DNA of 64,000 nt from Prevotella sp. 10(H). Its GTDB lineage: Bacteria; Bacteroidota; Bacteroidia; Bacteroidales; Dysgonomonadaceae. The notes under the pieces are model-generated. The model was not told where the DNA came from. It made no database searches and saw only the letters and a list, made by a program, of their open reading frames with translations. Location: NCBI RefSeq assembly GCF_000711235.1, contig NZ_JOMI01000002.1:310001-374000 (forward strand), read 5' to 3'. This document shows positions 1 to 8,138 of the stretch, one piece after another. The position numbers and the translations under genes are program-made. Position 1 is the first letter of the stretch, and every line of letters begins with the position of its first letter.

Positions 1-172
1 GCGGCTCACTCAGTGTATGCAGGAGAATGTAATTAAATATAGCTGTAAGCGCTACGAAATATCCGCAGAATATGCTTGTGTTACCCGCTCCTTTCCGAAA
101 GTTATTCTGAGCCTGAGTAATCATCTCGTTAATTAAATTCAGGCTATCCTGTTCTGAAAACTTTTTTTCCAT
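1..172 (-). CDS. Small membrane protein, 5'-terminal part (cut by window edge)
   Basis: The first 57 codons read on the minus strand from an ATG at 172-170 and run off the window. The segment begins MEKKFSEQDSLNLINEMI and turns into a hydrophobic stretch (about residues 37-53) that looks like the first membrane helix. I recall this N-terminal pattern (charged amphipathic start, then GAGN and a helix) from uncharacterised Bacteroidota inner-membrane proteins encoded near small winged-helix regulators, but no function is known. The ATG lies 3 bases after the stop of the DUF2141 gene, so the two are almost certainly cotranscribed. The C-terminus is not visible. Confidence 0.75.
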   Translation of the reverse strand, partial: MEKKFSEQDSLNLINEMITQAQNNFRKGAGNTSIFCGYFVALTAIFNYILLHTLSEP

Positions 173-175
173 AGT

Positions 176-610
176 TTATTGCTTTATTGCGGATACCAGA
201 TTTATGGATGTCGAGGTATTTCCATCTACCGTAAACTTGCATTCCTCAAATACAGGCGGTCTTCTAAGTGTTGCCGGATCGATATTATTGCTGAAACCGT
301 ACTTTTCTGTCGGTATTCCGTATTCTCCCAAATCCAGTTTTCCGTTGTCATTCTCGTCCTGAAACATTGTAATTGCGTAATCACCTTTTTTCAGATCATC
401 GAATTTTACTTCCGTTTTACTACCCTCTATCGGTATTACTTTTCCTGTCCCTTTATTGCTGAGGAAAGGGGTTTCAGAATCGAACAAAGCTATATACAGC
501 TTTCCCGATTGATTTTTTATGCCTGTTATTTCGACCGTCACGCTATGCTGGGCTTCAATCATGCCTGAAATAAACCCTGCTAAAAATAATATAAATATAA
601 ATCTTTTCAT
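176..610 (-). CDS. DUF2141 family secreted protein
   Basis: A 144-residue protein with a signal peptide (residues 1-20, cut after IEA) and a single beta-rich domain. It carries the family hallmarks: VTVEITGIKNQSGKLYIALF near the N-terminus, and a GDYAITMFQDENDNGKLDLGE segment followed by an E-YGFSNN stretch. DUF2141 proteins are exported and of unknown role; the acidic DENDNGKLD loop resembles a calcium-binding or dockerin-like turn. It is the first gene of the operon that continues off the left edge. Its promoter at 668-699 is overlapped by a perfect palindrome, so repression by a dedicated regulator is likely. Confidence 0.85.
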   Translation of the reverse strand: MKRFIFILFLAGFISGMIEAQHSVTVEITGIKNQSGKLYIALFDSETPFLSNKGTGKVIPIEGSKTEVKFDDLKKGDYAITMFQDENDNGKLDLGEYGIPTEKYGFSNNIDPATLRRPPVFEECKFTVDGNTSTSINLVSAIKQ

Positions 611-667
611 AATTTAATTTGTTTAAGCATCGTCCAACATTTGAATTATCTAAATCATGATTTATTG

Positions 668-699
668 CAAATATAAACTAGTTTATAATATAAACCAAA
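668..699 (-). promoter_or_regulatory. Bacteroidota-type promoter of the DUF2141 operon
   Basis: Read on the minus strand: TTTG (699-696), 20 bases, then TATATTTG (675-668), a perfect match to the primary sigma consensus of this phylum. It lies about 58 bases upstream of the DUF2141 start codon. Confidence 0.7.
672..687. promoter_or_regulatory. Perfect 16-bp palindrome, probable operator
   Basis: TATAAACTAGTTTATA is self-complementary over 16 bases. It overlaps the -7 element and the spacer of the DUF2141 promoter, the position expected for a dimeric repressor. The regulator is not in the window; it may lie beyond the left edge. Confidence 0.55.
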
Positions 700-793
700 T
701 TATTTCATAAATAAATATCAAATATTGAACCTATTGTTTGATTCAAAGGTTTTAATTATATTTATAAAAGGTATTAACTAAAAGGATTATGAT

Positions 794-1021
794 ATGGATG
801 AACTGGTTACTGTAAAAACTTCTGATTTTGAAGCTGATCTGGCTATAGCAAAATCGTATCTTATAGATAATGGCATTGACTGTGTTGTCAATGGAGAATA
901 TATTACCATCGGTCTGCCTGAGGGTGGGGGAGCGAGATTGCAGGTAATGTCCGATAATTACAACCGTGCAGTGGAGTTGCTTGTCCAAGGTGGATTTCTC
1001 AGAAGAGAAGACGTCAAATAG
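794..1021 (+). CDS. DUF2007-type putative signal-transducing protein
   Basis: A 75-residue cytoplasmic protein starting MDELVTVKTSDFEADLAIAK. The single ACT-like DUF2007 fold is recognisable from the opening strand, the 'AKSYLIDNGIDC' helix, a GARLQV strand and the closing 'AVELLVQGGF'. The family has no proven biochemical role; its 'signal-transducing' name comes from structure. A paralogue with the same architecture lies at 5430-5726, on the far side of poxB-katA. The gene stands alone and is followed by a hairpin terminator. Confidence 0.8.
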   Translation: MDELVTVKTSDFEADLAIAKSYLIDNGIDCVVNGEYITIGLPEGGGARLQVMSDNYNRAVELLVQGGFLRREDVK

Positions 1022-1039
1022 TAGGCATCTTATGAAAAA

Positions 1040-1069
1040 AAACGACTATTCAGTTTTGAATAGTCGTTT
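1040..1069 (+). terminator. Hairpin terminator after the DUF2007 gene
   Basis: A 12-bp perfect stem (AAACGACTATTC / GAATAGTCGTTT) with a 6-base loop sits 19 bases after the stop codon. The T-tract after it is short. Confidence 0.7.
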
Positions 1070-1252
1070 CAATTTAGAAATATTATTAATCTTCGAAGGA
1101 TAGCCATTTAAATTTAAAGTAACTAAGACTGGATGTGTTGACGAAATTAATTTACACGAGTATTATACAATAAATCAAAATACGAACAAGTTATTATTAG
1201 GTGGCTTATACTTAATCCACAAAATTCAGGCTTATGTACAATTTTAATCTTA

Positions 1253-1762
1253 ATGAAAATGAGAAAATTATTGATTATTATTTTGATTTCATTAGCAGGT
1301 ATGAATATGAATTTATTTTCGCAGGAAAATGATCAATGATTTTCTGTATCTATTGATTCAGTGAAGACAAAAGGAGATAATATATTGAATAAGGTTCTTC
1401 TTTTTTACGTATCTATTAAGAATCATTCATCAAAAAAATTAGAATTTCACCATACTCCTATTTACATGTCTGCCAATCAGGGTTGGAATATGATTTTAAA
1501 AAAGAATAATGTGGTAAAAGTTGAATGGGATGATAGTCGCTATATGGGTGATATTTATCGTCGCCTTAAAACTTTTATTATAGAAGGGAATAAAGAATTT
1601 AATGTAGAATTTCCAATACAAATATCTTCTATGGTAGTTTCTGGCTCTAATGACAATTTATCAGGGAATGATACTTGTCAATTGATATTATCTACTGCTG
1701 AATCAAGGGAAAATAACACATGTTCGGTAAGCAGTAATGTTATTGGATTTGAGATAAAATGA
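1253..1762 (+). pseudogene. Secreted protein gene interrupted by an in-frame TGA after the signal peptide
   Basis: An ATG at 1253 opens a classic signal peptide (MKMRKLLIIILISLAGMNMN followed by LFSQ). A TGA stop follows at 1337-1339 (codon 29), and the same frame then continues uninterrupted to 1762. The downstream part reads FSVSIDSVKTKGDNILNKVL and on for about 140 residues. Only a GTG at 1361 could restart translation, and that would give a protein without export signal. TGG to TGA (Trp 29) would be a one-base change. The mature part is beta-rich and I do not recognise a family. It may be a true pseudogene, a sequencing error or, less likely, a recoded stop. Confidence 0.7.
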
Positions 1763-1781
1763 TGTTTTATTTATATTTATT

Positions 1782-1818
1782 AAAAAGAGAGGATAATTTG
1801 TATTGTCCTCTCTTTTTT
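1782..1818 (+). terminator. Hairpin terminator after the interrupted gene
   Basis: AAAAAGAGAGGA pairs with TCCTCTCTTTTT, followed by more T. The element lies 20 bases after the stop codon. Confidence 0.75.
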
Positions 1819-1872
1819 ATCATACCATCCAATATTACTGCTGAATTACTTTCATTAAGTTGAAAATCAACC

Positions 1873-3609
1873 TTAAAATATTCCCCAAATATTTTTCACA
1901 TTACTTTTCGCAGTATTCCACACCTCGTCGCCGCGTCCGGCTAATATCAGTTTTATCATAGCTTCTGCAAAACCTTTCATCTGATCGAACTCGACTTTTG
2001 GGGGCATTGCCAATGCATTCGGGTCGGTTTGCACACTAACAAGCACAGGTCCCTGAATAGCGAAAGCTGTACGCAAAGTTTCTTCGACTTTATCAGGTTC
2101 GTTAACTGTAAGACCTTTCATTCCCATTGCTTCGGCTATTTTTACAAAGTCAGGATTATACATATCGGTTTGCCAGTCTGGTAAGCCTGCAACTTCCATT
2201 TCCAGTTTTACCATACCCAGTGTCCTGTTATTGAATACGATCAGTTTTACAGGCAGATTGTATTGTACGATTGTTGCCAGATCTCCCATCATCATCGATA
2301 ATCCGCCGTCGCCGCAAATTGCAACAATCTGTTGGTTAGGGCGTGCCATTGCTGCCCCTATCGACATTGGCATGGCATTTGCCATCGATCCGTGATTGAA
2401 AGAGCCGAGCATTTCGCGCTTGCCTGTAGCTGTCAGATAACGGGCACCCCATACGCAGCACATTCCCGTATCAACGCAGAATATAGCATCGTCGGTAGCT
2501 ATTTTATCTATGAGGGTGGTTACATATTCAGGTGCTATATTTCCTTCGGTTCCGTTCTTTTCGGCAATCGATATCATATTATCTTTTACCTTTTTGTAGA
2601 GTTTAAGCTGACTTTTGAGAAAGCTGTCGTTGCTTTTCGTTTGTACCAACGGAATCAATACTTCAAGTGTATCCTTAACATCTCCGCCTAGCCCGAGATC
2701 GACTTTAGCACGGCGTCCTATACGTTCCGGTCTTATATCGAGCTGTACTATTTTACATTTGTCGGGCATAAAACTTACATATGGAAAGTCAGTTCCCAGT
2801 AATATAAGTAAATCGCAAGCATGCATAGCTGCAAAGGCCGACGGCATACCTAATAGTCCGGTCAGACCTACTTCATAGGGATTATCATACTGAATAGCCA
2901 TTTTCGATTTAAAGCTGTAACCGACAGGGGCTTTTATTTTTGCTGCCAGTTCTACAATCTCATCATGTGCATCTTTCGCTCCCAGACCGCAATATATGAC
3001 TACTTTTTCGTGTACATTAATCATGTCTGCCAGTTTTTGAATCTCTGACCTCCTAGGGTGATACACACCTTTGCTAGGAAGGGCAAAAGAAGCTGTCGGG
3101 CTTTCTACTGCTTTGCTGGCTGCCAGATCGCCGGGCATGCCGAGTACTGATACTTCTTTTTTGTGTATAGTGTGCTGAAGCGCTCCCTGCAGCATTCTTG
3201 AAAATTGGGTAGGAGTGACTGCCAGTTGATTATATCCGCTACAATCGTCGAATAATTTTACAGTACTTGTTTCCTGGAAATAAGATGTACCGAACTCATC
3301 GGAAGGGCAGGTAGAAGCCAGAACAAATACCGGAGCATTGCTTCGGTGTGCATCGTAAACACCATTTATAAGATGTACGTGTCCCGGACCACTGCTTCCG
3401 GCGCAACAGGCTATGCCGTTTAATTGTGCTTCAGCTGAGGCTGCAAAAGCGCCTGTTTCCTCGTGGCGTACATGTACCCATTTTACCGTCTCTTGTTTTC
3501 TTACCGCATCGTTTACTTCATTAAGGCTGTCGCCTGTGACAGCATAAATTCTTTTGATCCCAGCTTTATCTAATGTTTCTACAAGCTGTTCCGCAACTTT
3601 TTTACTCAT
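1873..3609 (-). CDS. poxB: PoxB-type thiamine-diphosphate pyruvate oxidase/dehydrogenase
   Basis: A 578-residue enzyme that aligns along its length with E. coli PoxB (572), which oxidatively decarboxylates pyruvate to acetate and CO2 and passes electrons to quinone. Visible landmarks are the catalytic-Glu segment RHEETGAFAA (about residue 50), the central FAD domain, and the ThDP motif starting GDGG at residue 433 and closing with FNN. PoxB ends in an amphipathic membrane-binding helix; here the tail (GRGDEVWNTAKSNVKNIW) is a little longer and keeps that character. An H2O2-forming oxidase of the Lactobacillus type cannot be excluded, and the catalase gene directly upstream makes the question worth asking. 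Confidence 0.88.
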   Translation of the reverse strand: MSKKVAEQLVETLDKAGIKRIYAVTGDSLNEVNDAVRKQETVKWVHVRHEETGAFAASAEAQLNGIACCAGSSGPGHVHLINGVYDAHRSNAPVFVLASTCPSDEFGTSYFQETSTVKLFDDCSGYNQLAVTPTQFSRMLQGALQHTIHKKEVSVLGMPGDLAASKAVESPTASFALPSKGVYHPRRSEIQKLADMINVHEKVVIYCGLGAKDAHDEIVELAAKIKAPVGYSFKSKMAIQYDNPYEVGLTGLLGMPSAFAAMHACDLLILLGTDFPYVSFMPDKCKIVQLDIRPERIGRRAKVDLGLGGDVKDTLEVLIPLVQTKSNDSFLKSQLKLYKKVKDNMISIAEKNGTEGNIAPEYVTTLIDKIATDDAIFCVDTGMCCVWGARYLTATGKREMLGSFNHGSMANAMPMSIGAAMARPNQQIVAICGDGGLSMMMGDLATIVQYNLPVKLIVFNNRTLGMVKLEMEVAGLPDWQTDMYNPDFVKIAEAMGMKGLTVNEPDKVEETLRTAFAIQGPVLVSVQTDPNALAMPPKVEFDQMKGFAEAMIKLILAGRGDEVWNTAKSNVKNIWGIF

Positions 3610-3650
3610 AACTTTATAATAATTTTATCTGATAATCTTCTGTAAAACAG

Positions 3651-3681
3651 AAAATCCCTCCTGGAAGGAAAGAGGGATTTT
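3651..3681 (-). terminator. Hairpin between katA and poxB
   Basis: AAAATCCCTC pairs with GAGGGATTTT across an 11-base loop, 41 bases after the catalase stop on the minus strand. It probably ends or attenuates the catalase transcript before poxB. Confidence 0.65.
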
Positions 3682-3721
3682 CTTCATGTCAACTATTTTG
3701 TATGTAAATATCTAAGTGTGA

Positions 3722-5224
3722 TTAATTGGCAGTAGCCTTTACCCTGTCTTCCTGACTCATTGCTGCCAATCCTTTCACTTTTTCTATATCTAATCCTAAA
3801 CCTTGTGCCACGCGCGTTCCGTATTCAGGATGCGCTTTGTAAAATATGGCGCATTGACGGTACTGGATGCGTTGCTGTGCATTTTTAATATGCCCTACAA
3901 TATTGCTTACAAGGTTGCCTCTGTCGTAATCGGACATTACGCGCGAATATAATTCGCCTGCCTGTATATAATCTATATCACCTAACGGATACTCATGACG
4001 TGCCGCCATTCCCTGTACATTTATGGACGGAGGAGTGAACGATACATCCAGTGTGGCACCGTTGAAAGAGTTCGGATAATAATTAGGAGCGGCGTCTTTT
4101 CCGAGATTCATATGTCCGTCACGCTGGTAATTATGCATCGGACATTTTGGTGCATTTACCGGTAGCTGTTCGAAGTTTGTTCCCAAACGGTGACGCTGTG
4201 TATCGGGATAGCTGAACAGACGAATCTGAAGCATCTTATCCGGAGAGGATGCTATGCCCGGCACAAAGTTGCTTGGTGAAAATGCAGCTTGTTCGATTTC
4301 ATTGAAATAATTCTGCGGATTCCTGTTCAGCACGAAACGTCCTACCGGAATCAGTGGATAATCGCTGTGATACCATACTTTAGTTATATCAAACGGATCG
4401 AACTTATAATTGTCGGCCTCTTCGGGTTTCATTATCTGCACATAGGCTGTCCACGACGGGAAGTTGCCTTTTGCTATATTGTCGAACAGGTCGCGGGTGG
4501 CGTAGTCGGCATCCGTTCCTGCAAGTTCCACGGCTTGCTGATCGGTCAGGTTTTTAATTCCCTGATCAGTTTTAAAATGCCATTTTACCCAGAAGTGTTC
4601 ACCTTTTGCATTATACCACATATAGGTATGGCTTGAGAAACCGTGCATATGGCGAAAACCGTCGGGAGTACCACGATCTGAAAAAAGGATTGTCACCTGA
4701 TGGATACTCTCAGGTGTCAAAGAAAGAAAATCCCAGAATGCATCGGCATCTTTCAGGTTCGAAAGAGGGTTTCTTTTCTGAGTGTGAATGAAATCAGGAA
4801 ATTTTATACCGTCGCGGATAAAGAATGTAGGCGTATTATTTCCTACCATATCGTAATTACCCTGATCAGTATACAGCTTAAGGGCGAAGCCGCGCGGATC
4901 GCGTGCAGTATCGGCAGAACCTTTTTCTCCTCCTACGGTAGAGAAGCGGGCGAGCATCTCTGTCCTCTTACCAACTTGTGAAAGGAAATCGGCACAGGTG
5001 TACTGCGTGACATCGTGAGTTACTTCAAAGTAGCCGAATGCTCCCGACCCTTTTGCATGTACTACTCTTTCAGGGATGCGTTCTCTGTCGAAATGAGCCA
5101 GTTTTTCTACCGTATGCACGTCCGACAATAATGTCATTGTAGGATTTTGTGTGGTGATAGAAGCCTGATCATTGTCAACAGGATTTCCCTGATTAGTGGT
5201 CATAATCTTTTTGTTTTCTTGCAT
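3722..5224 (-). CDS. katA: Monofunctional haem catalase, small-subunit type
   Basis: A 500-residue catalase that dismutates hydrogen peroxide in the cytoplasm. The active-site signature FDRERIPERVVHAKGSGAFG carries the distal His (H56). The distal Asn lies in MVGNNTPTFF, and the proximal haem-ligand motif RLFSYPDTQRHRLG carries the Tyr. The length and lack of a C-terminal flavodoxin-like domain place it among small-subunit (clade 3 type) catalases. An internal start at Met8 (MTTNQGNP) is equally plausible. poxB follows on the same strand after a hairpin. Confidence 0.95.
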   Translation of the reverse strand: MQENKKIMTTNQGNPVDNDQASITTQNPTMTLLSDVHTVEKLAHFDRERIPERVVHAKGSGAFGYFEVTHDVTQYTCADFLSQVGKRTEMLARFSTVGGEKGSADTARDPRGFALKLYTDQGNYDMVGNNTPTFFIRDGIKFPDFIHTQKRNPLSNLKDADAFWDFLSLTPESIHQVTILFSDRGTPDGFRHMHGFSSHTYMWYNAKGEHFWVKWHFKTDQGIKNLTDQQAVELAGTDADYATRDLFDNIAKGNFPSWTAYVQIMKPEEADNYKFDPFDITKVWYHSDYPLIPVGRFVLNRNPQNYFNEIEQAAFSPSNFVPGIASSPDKMLQIRLFSYPDTQRHRLGTNFEQLPVNAPKCPMHNYQRDGHMNLGKDAAPNYYPNSFNGATLDVSFTPPSINVQGMAARHEYPLGDIDYIQAGELYSRVMSDYDRGNLVSNIVGHIKNAQQRIQYRQCAIFYKAHPEYGTRVAQGLGLDIEKVKGLAAMSQEDRVKATAN

Positions 5225-5371
5225 AATGTAGTATGTTATGATTAGTATAAGTATAAGATCGTTTTGTGTAATACATATCCTGCCTGTATTGTTAACATGA
5301 AAATTATATATTTTGTTTAAAGGATATTGAATAAAATTTCCGCTAAAAAGAATTTACCGGGTAAAAATTTT

Positions 5372-5403
5372 TTTGCACAACTGACGGAAATTTGTTATAT
5401 TTA
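5372..5403 (+). promoter_or_regulatory. Promoter of the second DUF2007 gene
   Basis: TTTG (5372-5375), 20 bases, then TATATTTA (5396-5403), one mismatch to TAnnTTTG. It lies 27 bases upstream of the ATG. Confidence 0.6.
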
Positions 5404-5429
5404 GGGGAAGACAAATAATACACAAGCCT

Positions 5430-5726
5430 ATGAATGATCTGGTTACCATAAAAATATCGGAAATACCCGGAGAACTGGCTATAGTAAAAAGTTATCTGGA
5501 TGATAAGGGAATATTCAGTTACCTGAAAGACGAGCTTATGTTTCAGGTTCACCCCTATGCCATAGGAGGAGTAAAACTACAAGTGAAGGAAGAAGACAGG
5601 GAAGAGGCGATTAATTTTCTCATTGAAGGCGGCTTTGCCAAAAAAGAAGATTACGAAATCCCTCAGTCTACCCTGAAAATGGCAGACTTATATGAAAAAA
5701 TAAGCCGTTGGTTTTCCGGAAAATAA
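5430..5726 (+). CDS. DUF2007-type putative signal-transducing protein, longer paralogue
   Basis: A 98-residue protein starting MNDLVTIKISEIPGELAIVK. It is clearly paralogous to the 75-residue protein at 794-1021: same opening strand, same 'AIVKSYLDDKGI' helix, same 'AINFLIEGGF' end. It adds a 25-residue C-terminal tail with an amphipathic YEKISRWFSGK end. The function of the family is unknown. It ends 10 bases before the convergent permease gene. Confidence 0.8.
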   Translation: MNDLVTIKISEIPGELAIVKSYLDDKGIFSYLKDELMFQVHPYAIGGVKLQVKEEDREEAINFLIEGGFAKKEDYEIPQSTLKMADLYEKISRWFSGK

Positions 5727-5736
5727 TAAAGCTGGT

Positions 5737-6939
5737 TTACTGCTTGTTCCTTGTCCTTACTTTATAATTCGGATCATAATTGCGTATCCACCATTTATAC
5801 ATGAATACGGCCGTGATGCAGTATACTCCTGCCTGTATCCATAAAGTAATGTATTCGAACCATACATCCGACAGGGTCGAACCCATTGTATTAATTTTAA
5901 TAAACCCGTGTATGCCCGGTGTGGAAGGTATGATATACGCTATTGACTTTAACGGTGCAGGTATGGCAGTCCACGGCCATGAGATGCCCGACATGAATAT
6001 GAAAAGTACGCTGGTAAACACAAACAGCATCATACTGAATTCGCGCTGTGAGCAGAAATAAGACAATGTCATGGCGAAGAAAGTTGCAGCCAGCAGGAAC
6101 GGCATAAGGAATGCAGCTATAATAATAGGATCGCCTATCTGTGGAAACTTGAATATGTAAGGAACCACTCTCAATATCCAAACAGAAATAATCATATACA
6201 GCGAAACATAGCAGAAAGCTTTCCCGATAGTCAGTTTTACGGAATGCACATTCCGGCCCTCGGCAGTATGGGAAGCAATGGAAAAACGCTTCTTATCGTT
6301 GTGAGTTCCTACTATAGTAGCGATACCGAGAATGAGCGTCTGTTGTATAATCAGAATAAGTATGGCAGGCACCAGAAAACTGGCAAAACCGTTTTGCGTA
6401 TTATACAGGGGAATCCATTCGTTTTCTACTGTCTGACGTGTTGCAGCTTCTTCTTCCTGACTGCCGCCGCCTGTTTCAGCTACACGTATATCTGCTCCCA
6501 TATCAAGAGATACTTCTGTGGCGCTTAATAACATAGCCTTATAAAAGAGCAGGCTGCTCATGTCAGAGAATACACTCACCTGTGTCTGCTGCTGTGTATT
6601 GATTTTCTTACTGAAATCGCGTGGTATATACATGATGCCGTATGCTTCCTTGCGTCTCATGGCTTCTTTGGCTTCTTCCATATTGGTAGCGTAGCCAATT
6701 ATATTTACATCGGCTGTAGCATCTACTTTTCTTTTGAACTCGCGGGAAAGAGCCGATTGTGAATCATCTACGACAACAACTTTAACTTCGTGTACCGTTT
6801 CATTGTTATAGATAAAGCTATATAAAACAGGATAAGCCAGCGGAACTATAAAGAAGAGCAGTACGATAGCCTCATCCCTGAAAACAACTTTAAATTCGTT
6901 GATCCAGACGTAATATATATCAAGTAATAATTTTTTCAT
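5737..6939 (-). CDS. ABC-2 type permease of an efflux operon, second copy
   Basis: A 400-residue membrane protein of the YhhJ/YbhR class (ABC2_membrane_3). One helix near residues 22-44 is followed by a ~150-residue extracytoplasmic domain (VKVVVVDDSQSALSREFKRK and on), then five hydrophobic helices from about residue 180. It is the last gene of a four-gene minus-strand operon (TolC, HlyD, permease, permease) and starts 23 bases after the preceding permease. The two permeases are diverged paralogues, presumably forming a heterodimer. No nucleotide-binding protein is encoded in the operon, so either an ATPase comes from elsewhere or the mechanism differs. Confidence 0.85.
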   Translation of the reverse strand: MKKLLLDIYYVWINEFKVVFRDEAIVLLFFIVPLAYPVLYSFIYNNETVHEVKVVVVDDSQSALSREFKRKVDATADVNIIGYATNMEEAKEAMRRKEAYGIMYIPRDFSKKINTQQQTQVSVFSDMSSLLFYKAMLLSATEVSLDMGADIRVAETGGGSQEEEAATRQTVENEWIPLYNTQNGFASFLVPAILILIIQQTLILGIATIVGTHNDKKRFSIASHTAEGRNVHSVKLTIGKAFCYVSLYMIISVWILRVVPYIFKFPQIGDPIIIAAFLMPFLLAATFFAMTLSYFCSQREFSMMLFVFTSVLFIFMSGISWPWTAIPAPLKSIAYIIPSTPGIHGFIKINTMGSTLSDVWFEYITLWIQAGVYCITAVFMYKWWIRNYDPNYKVRTRNKQ

Positions 6940-6962
6940 ATTATCATCTATATTTTCAGGCT

Positions 6963-8132
6963 CTACTCTTCATACAAATTATAAGCAAGCAATTTTCTTA
7001 TTACTCCCAAGAAAAAGACCGACACTAAAGCAAAAGCTATCAGAGCGGCATACTGATACATCGAATATCCTACCGGAATACCATTCAGCGCCTGATCTAC
7101 ATATATAAGAAAAAAATGCCGCAACGGGAATATATTACTCAATGCACTCAGGCTGCCGTCCATTGCTAATGTAGAAAAGGAAAATCCTGTAATAGAGAAC
7201 GATACCATTCCGATAAGGCTGGCAATACTCAAAGCCAGACGGTAATTACGGAATATGCCCAATAATATAATACCCGTTCCCTGTGCTGCAATTATCAGGC
7301 AGAAATAATTGAAGAACATCGGCCAGAAACCGCTATGCAACGGGAATTTGTTGTAATAATAGAATACCGACATGAATAATAAAGCAATTACGGTATAAAG
7401 AATCGTATAAGGCAATAATTTGCCCGTAACAACTTTTACAATCGAATTATCTCCCATATTCATTAAGAGACTTCCTGTGCGGGATTTTAGTTCCGAACCC
7501 AGACAGGATACTGTAAACATCAGTATTATGAGTTGAAGTATCCCCGGCAATATGATGTTGTTCAAATATACGGAATAGTTCAGCCATGGATTACCCAAGG
7601 GATGTGTATCTAATGTTATCGGCTGCAGGATAGGCATTATCTGGTTTACCGTAAATCCTTTTGCCTCGGCCGTTTGTAACCCTACCGATGCGGAAGCTAG
7701 TGTAGATATTGTCCTTAAATCCTGAAACAGAAGAGAGCCGGATATCAGAAATGCATTATTCGTATAATATACCAGCTTTGGGCGATCACCCGAAATAGCA
7801 TCCTTTGCAAAATCTTTGGGTATCGTCAATACGGCATATACCTCCATTCTTTCCATCTGCTGACGGGCTTCCCTGAAAGAAAGGCTTTTATATTTGATAT
7901 TGGTTTTTTCGAATGCATCCAGTTGGCGTACTAGGGCGCGGCTGGTAGTTGTATTGTCCATATCTACAACCGCAATAGGAATACGTGACGGCAAACCGCT
8001 GTGCATCATCCATACGAAGATAACAAGGCATAATATGGGTGTGACAAATAAGCCCCAGATACATATCTTGGATGAAGAAATGCGCAGCCATTCCCTCTTG
8101 AATATAGCCCATATGCCTTTTCTGGACTCCAT
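6963..8132 (-). CDS. ABC-2 type permease of an efflux operon, first copy
   Basis: A 389-residue permease with the same topology as its downstream neighbour. Helix one lies near residues 23-43 and is followed by a long periplasmic domain containing RIPIAVVDMDNTTTSRALVR. A cluster of five helices in the C-terminal half includes the conserved turn 'LGSELKSRTGSLLMNMGDNS'. It starts 6 bases after the HlyD-type gene, so translation is probably coupled. Exported substrates of this class include drugs and lipids; nothing in the sequence tells which. Confidence 0.85.
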   Translation of the reverse strand: MESRKGIWAIFKREWLRISSSKICIWGLFVTPILCLVIFVWMMHSGLPSRIPIAVVDMDNTTTSRALVRQLDAFEKTNIKYKSLSFREARQQMERMEVYAVLTIPKDFAKDAISGDRPKLVYYTNNAFLISGSLLFQDLRTISTLASASVGLQTAEAKGFTVNQIMPILQPITLDTHPLGNPWLNYSVYLNNIILPGILQLIILMFTVSCLGSELKSRTGSLLMNMGDNSIVKVVTGKLLPYTILYTVIALLFMSVFYYYNKFPLHSGFWPMFFNYFCLIIAAQGTGIILLGIFRNYRLALSIASLIGMVSFSITGFSFSTLAMDGSLSALSNIFPLRHFFLIYVDQALNGIPVGYSMYQYAALIAFALVSVFFLGVIRKLLAYNLYEE

Positions 8133-8138
8133 CTATAC

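Noticed and set aside
179-568. Plus-strand ORF opposite the DUF2141 gene
   Set aside because: Shadow of a well-supported gene; no domain pattern.
752-988. Minus-strand ORF opposite the first DUF2007 gene
   Set aside because: Shadow frame with AT-rich composition; the plus-strand DUF2007 pattern is clear.
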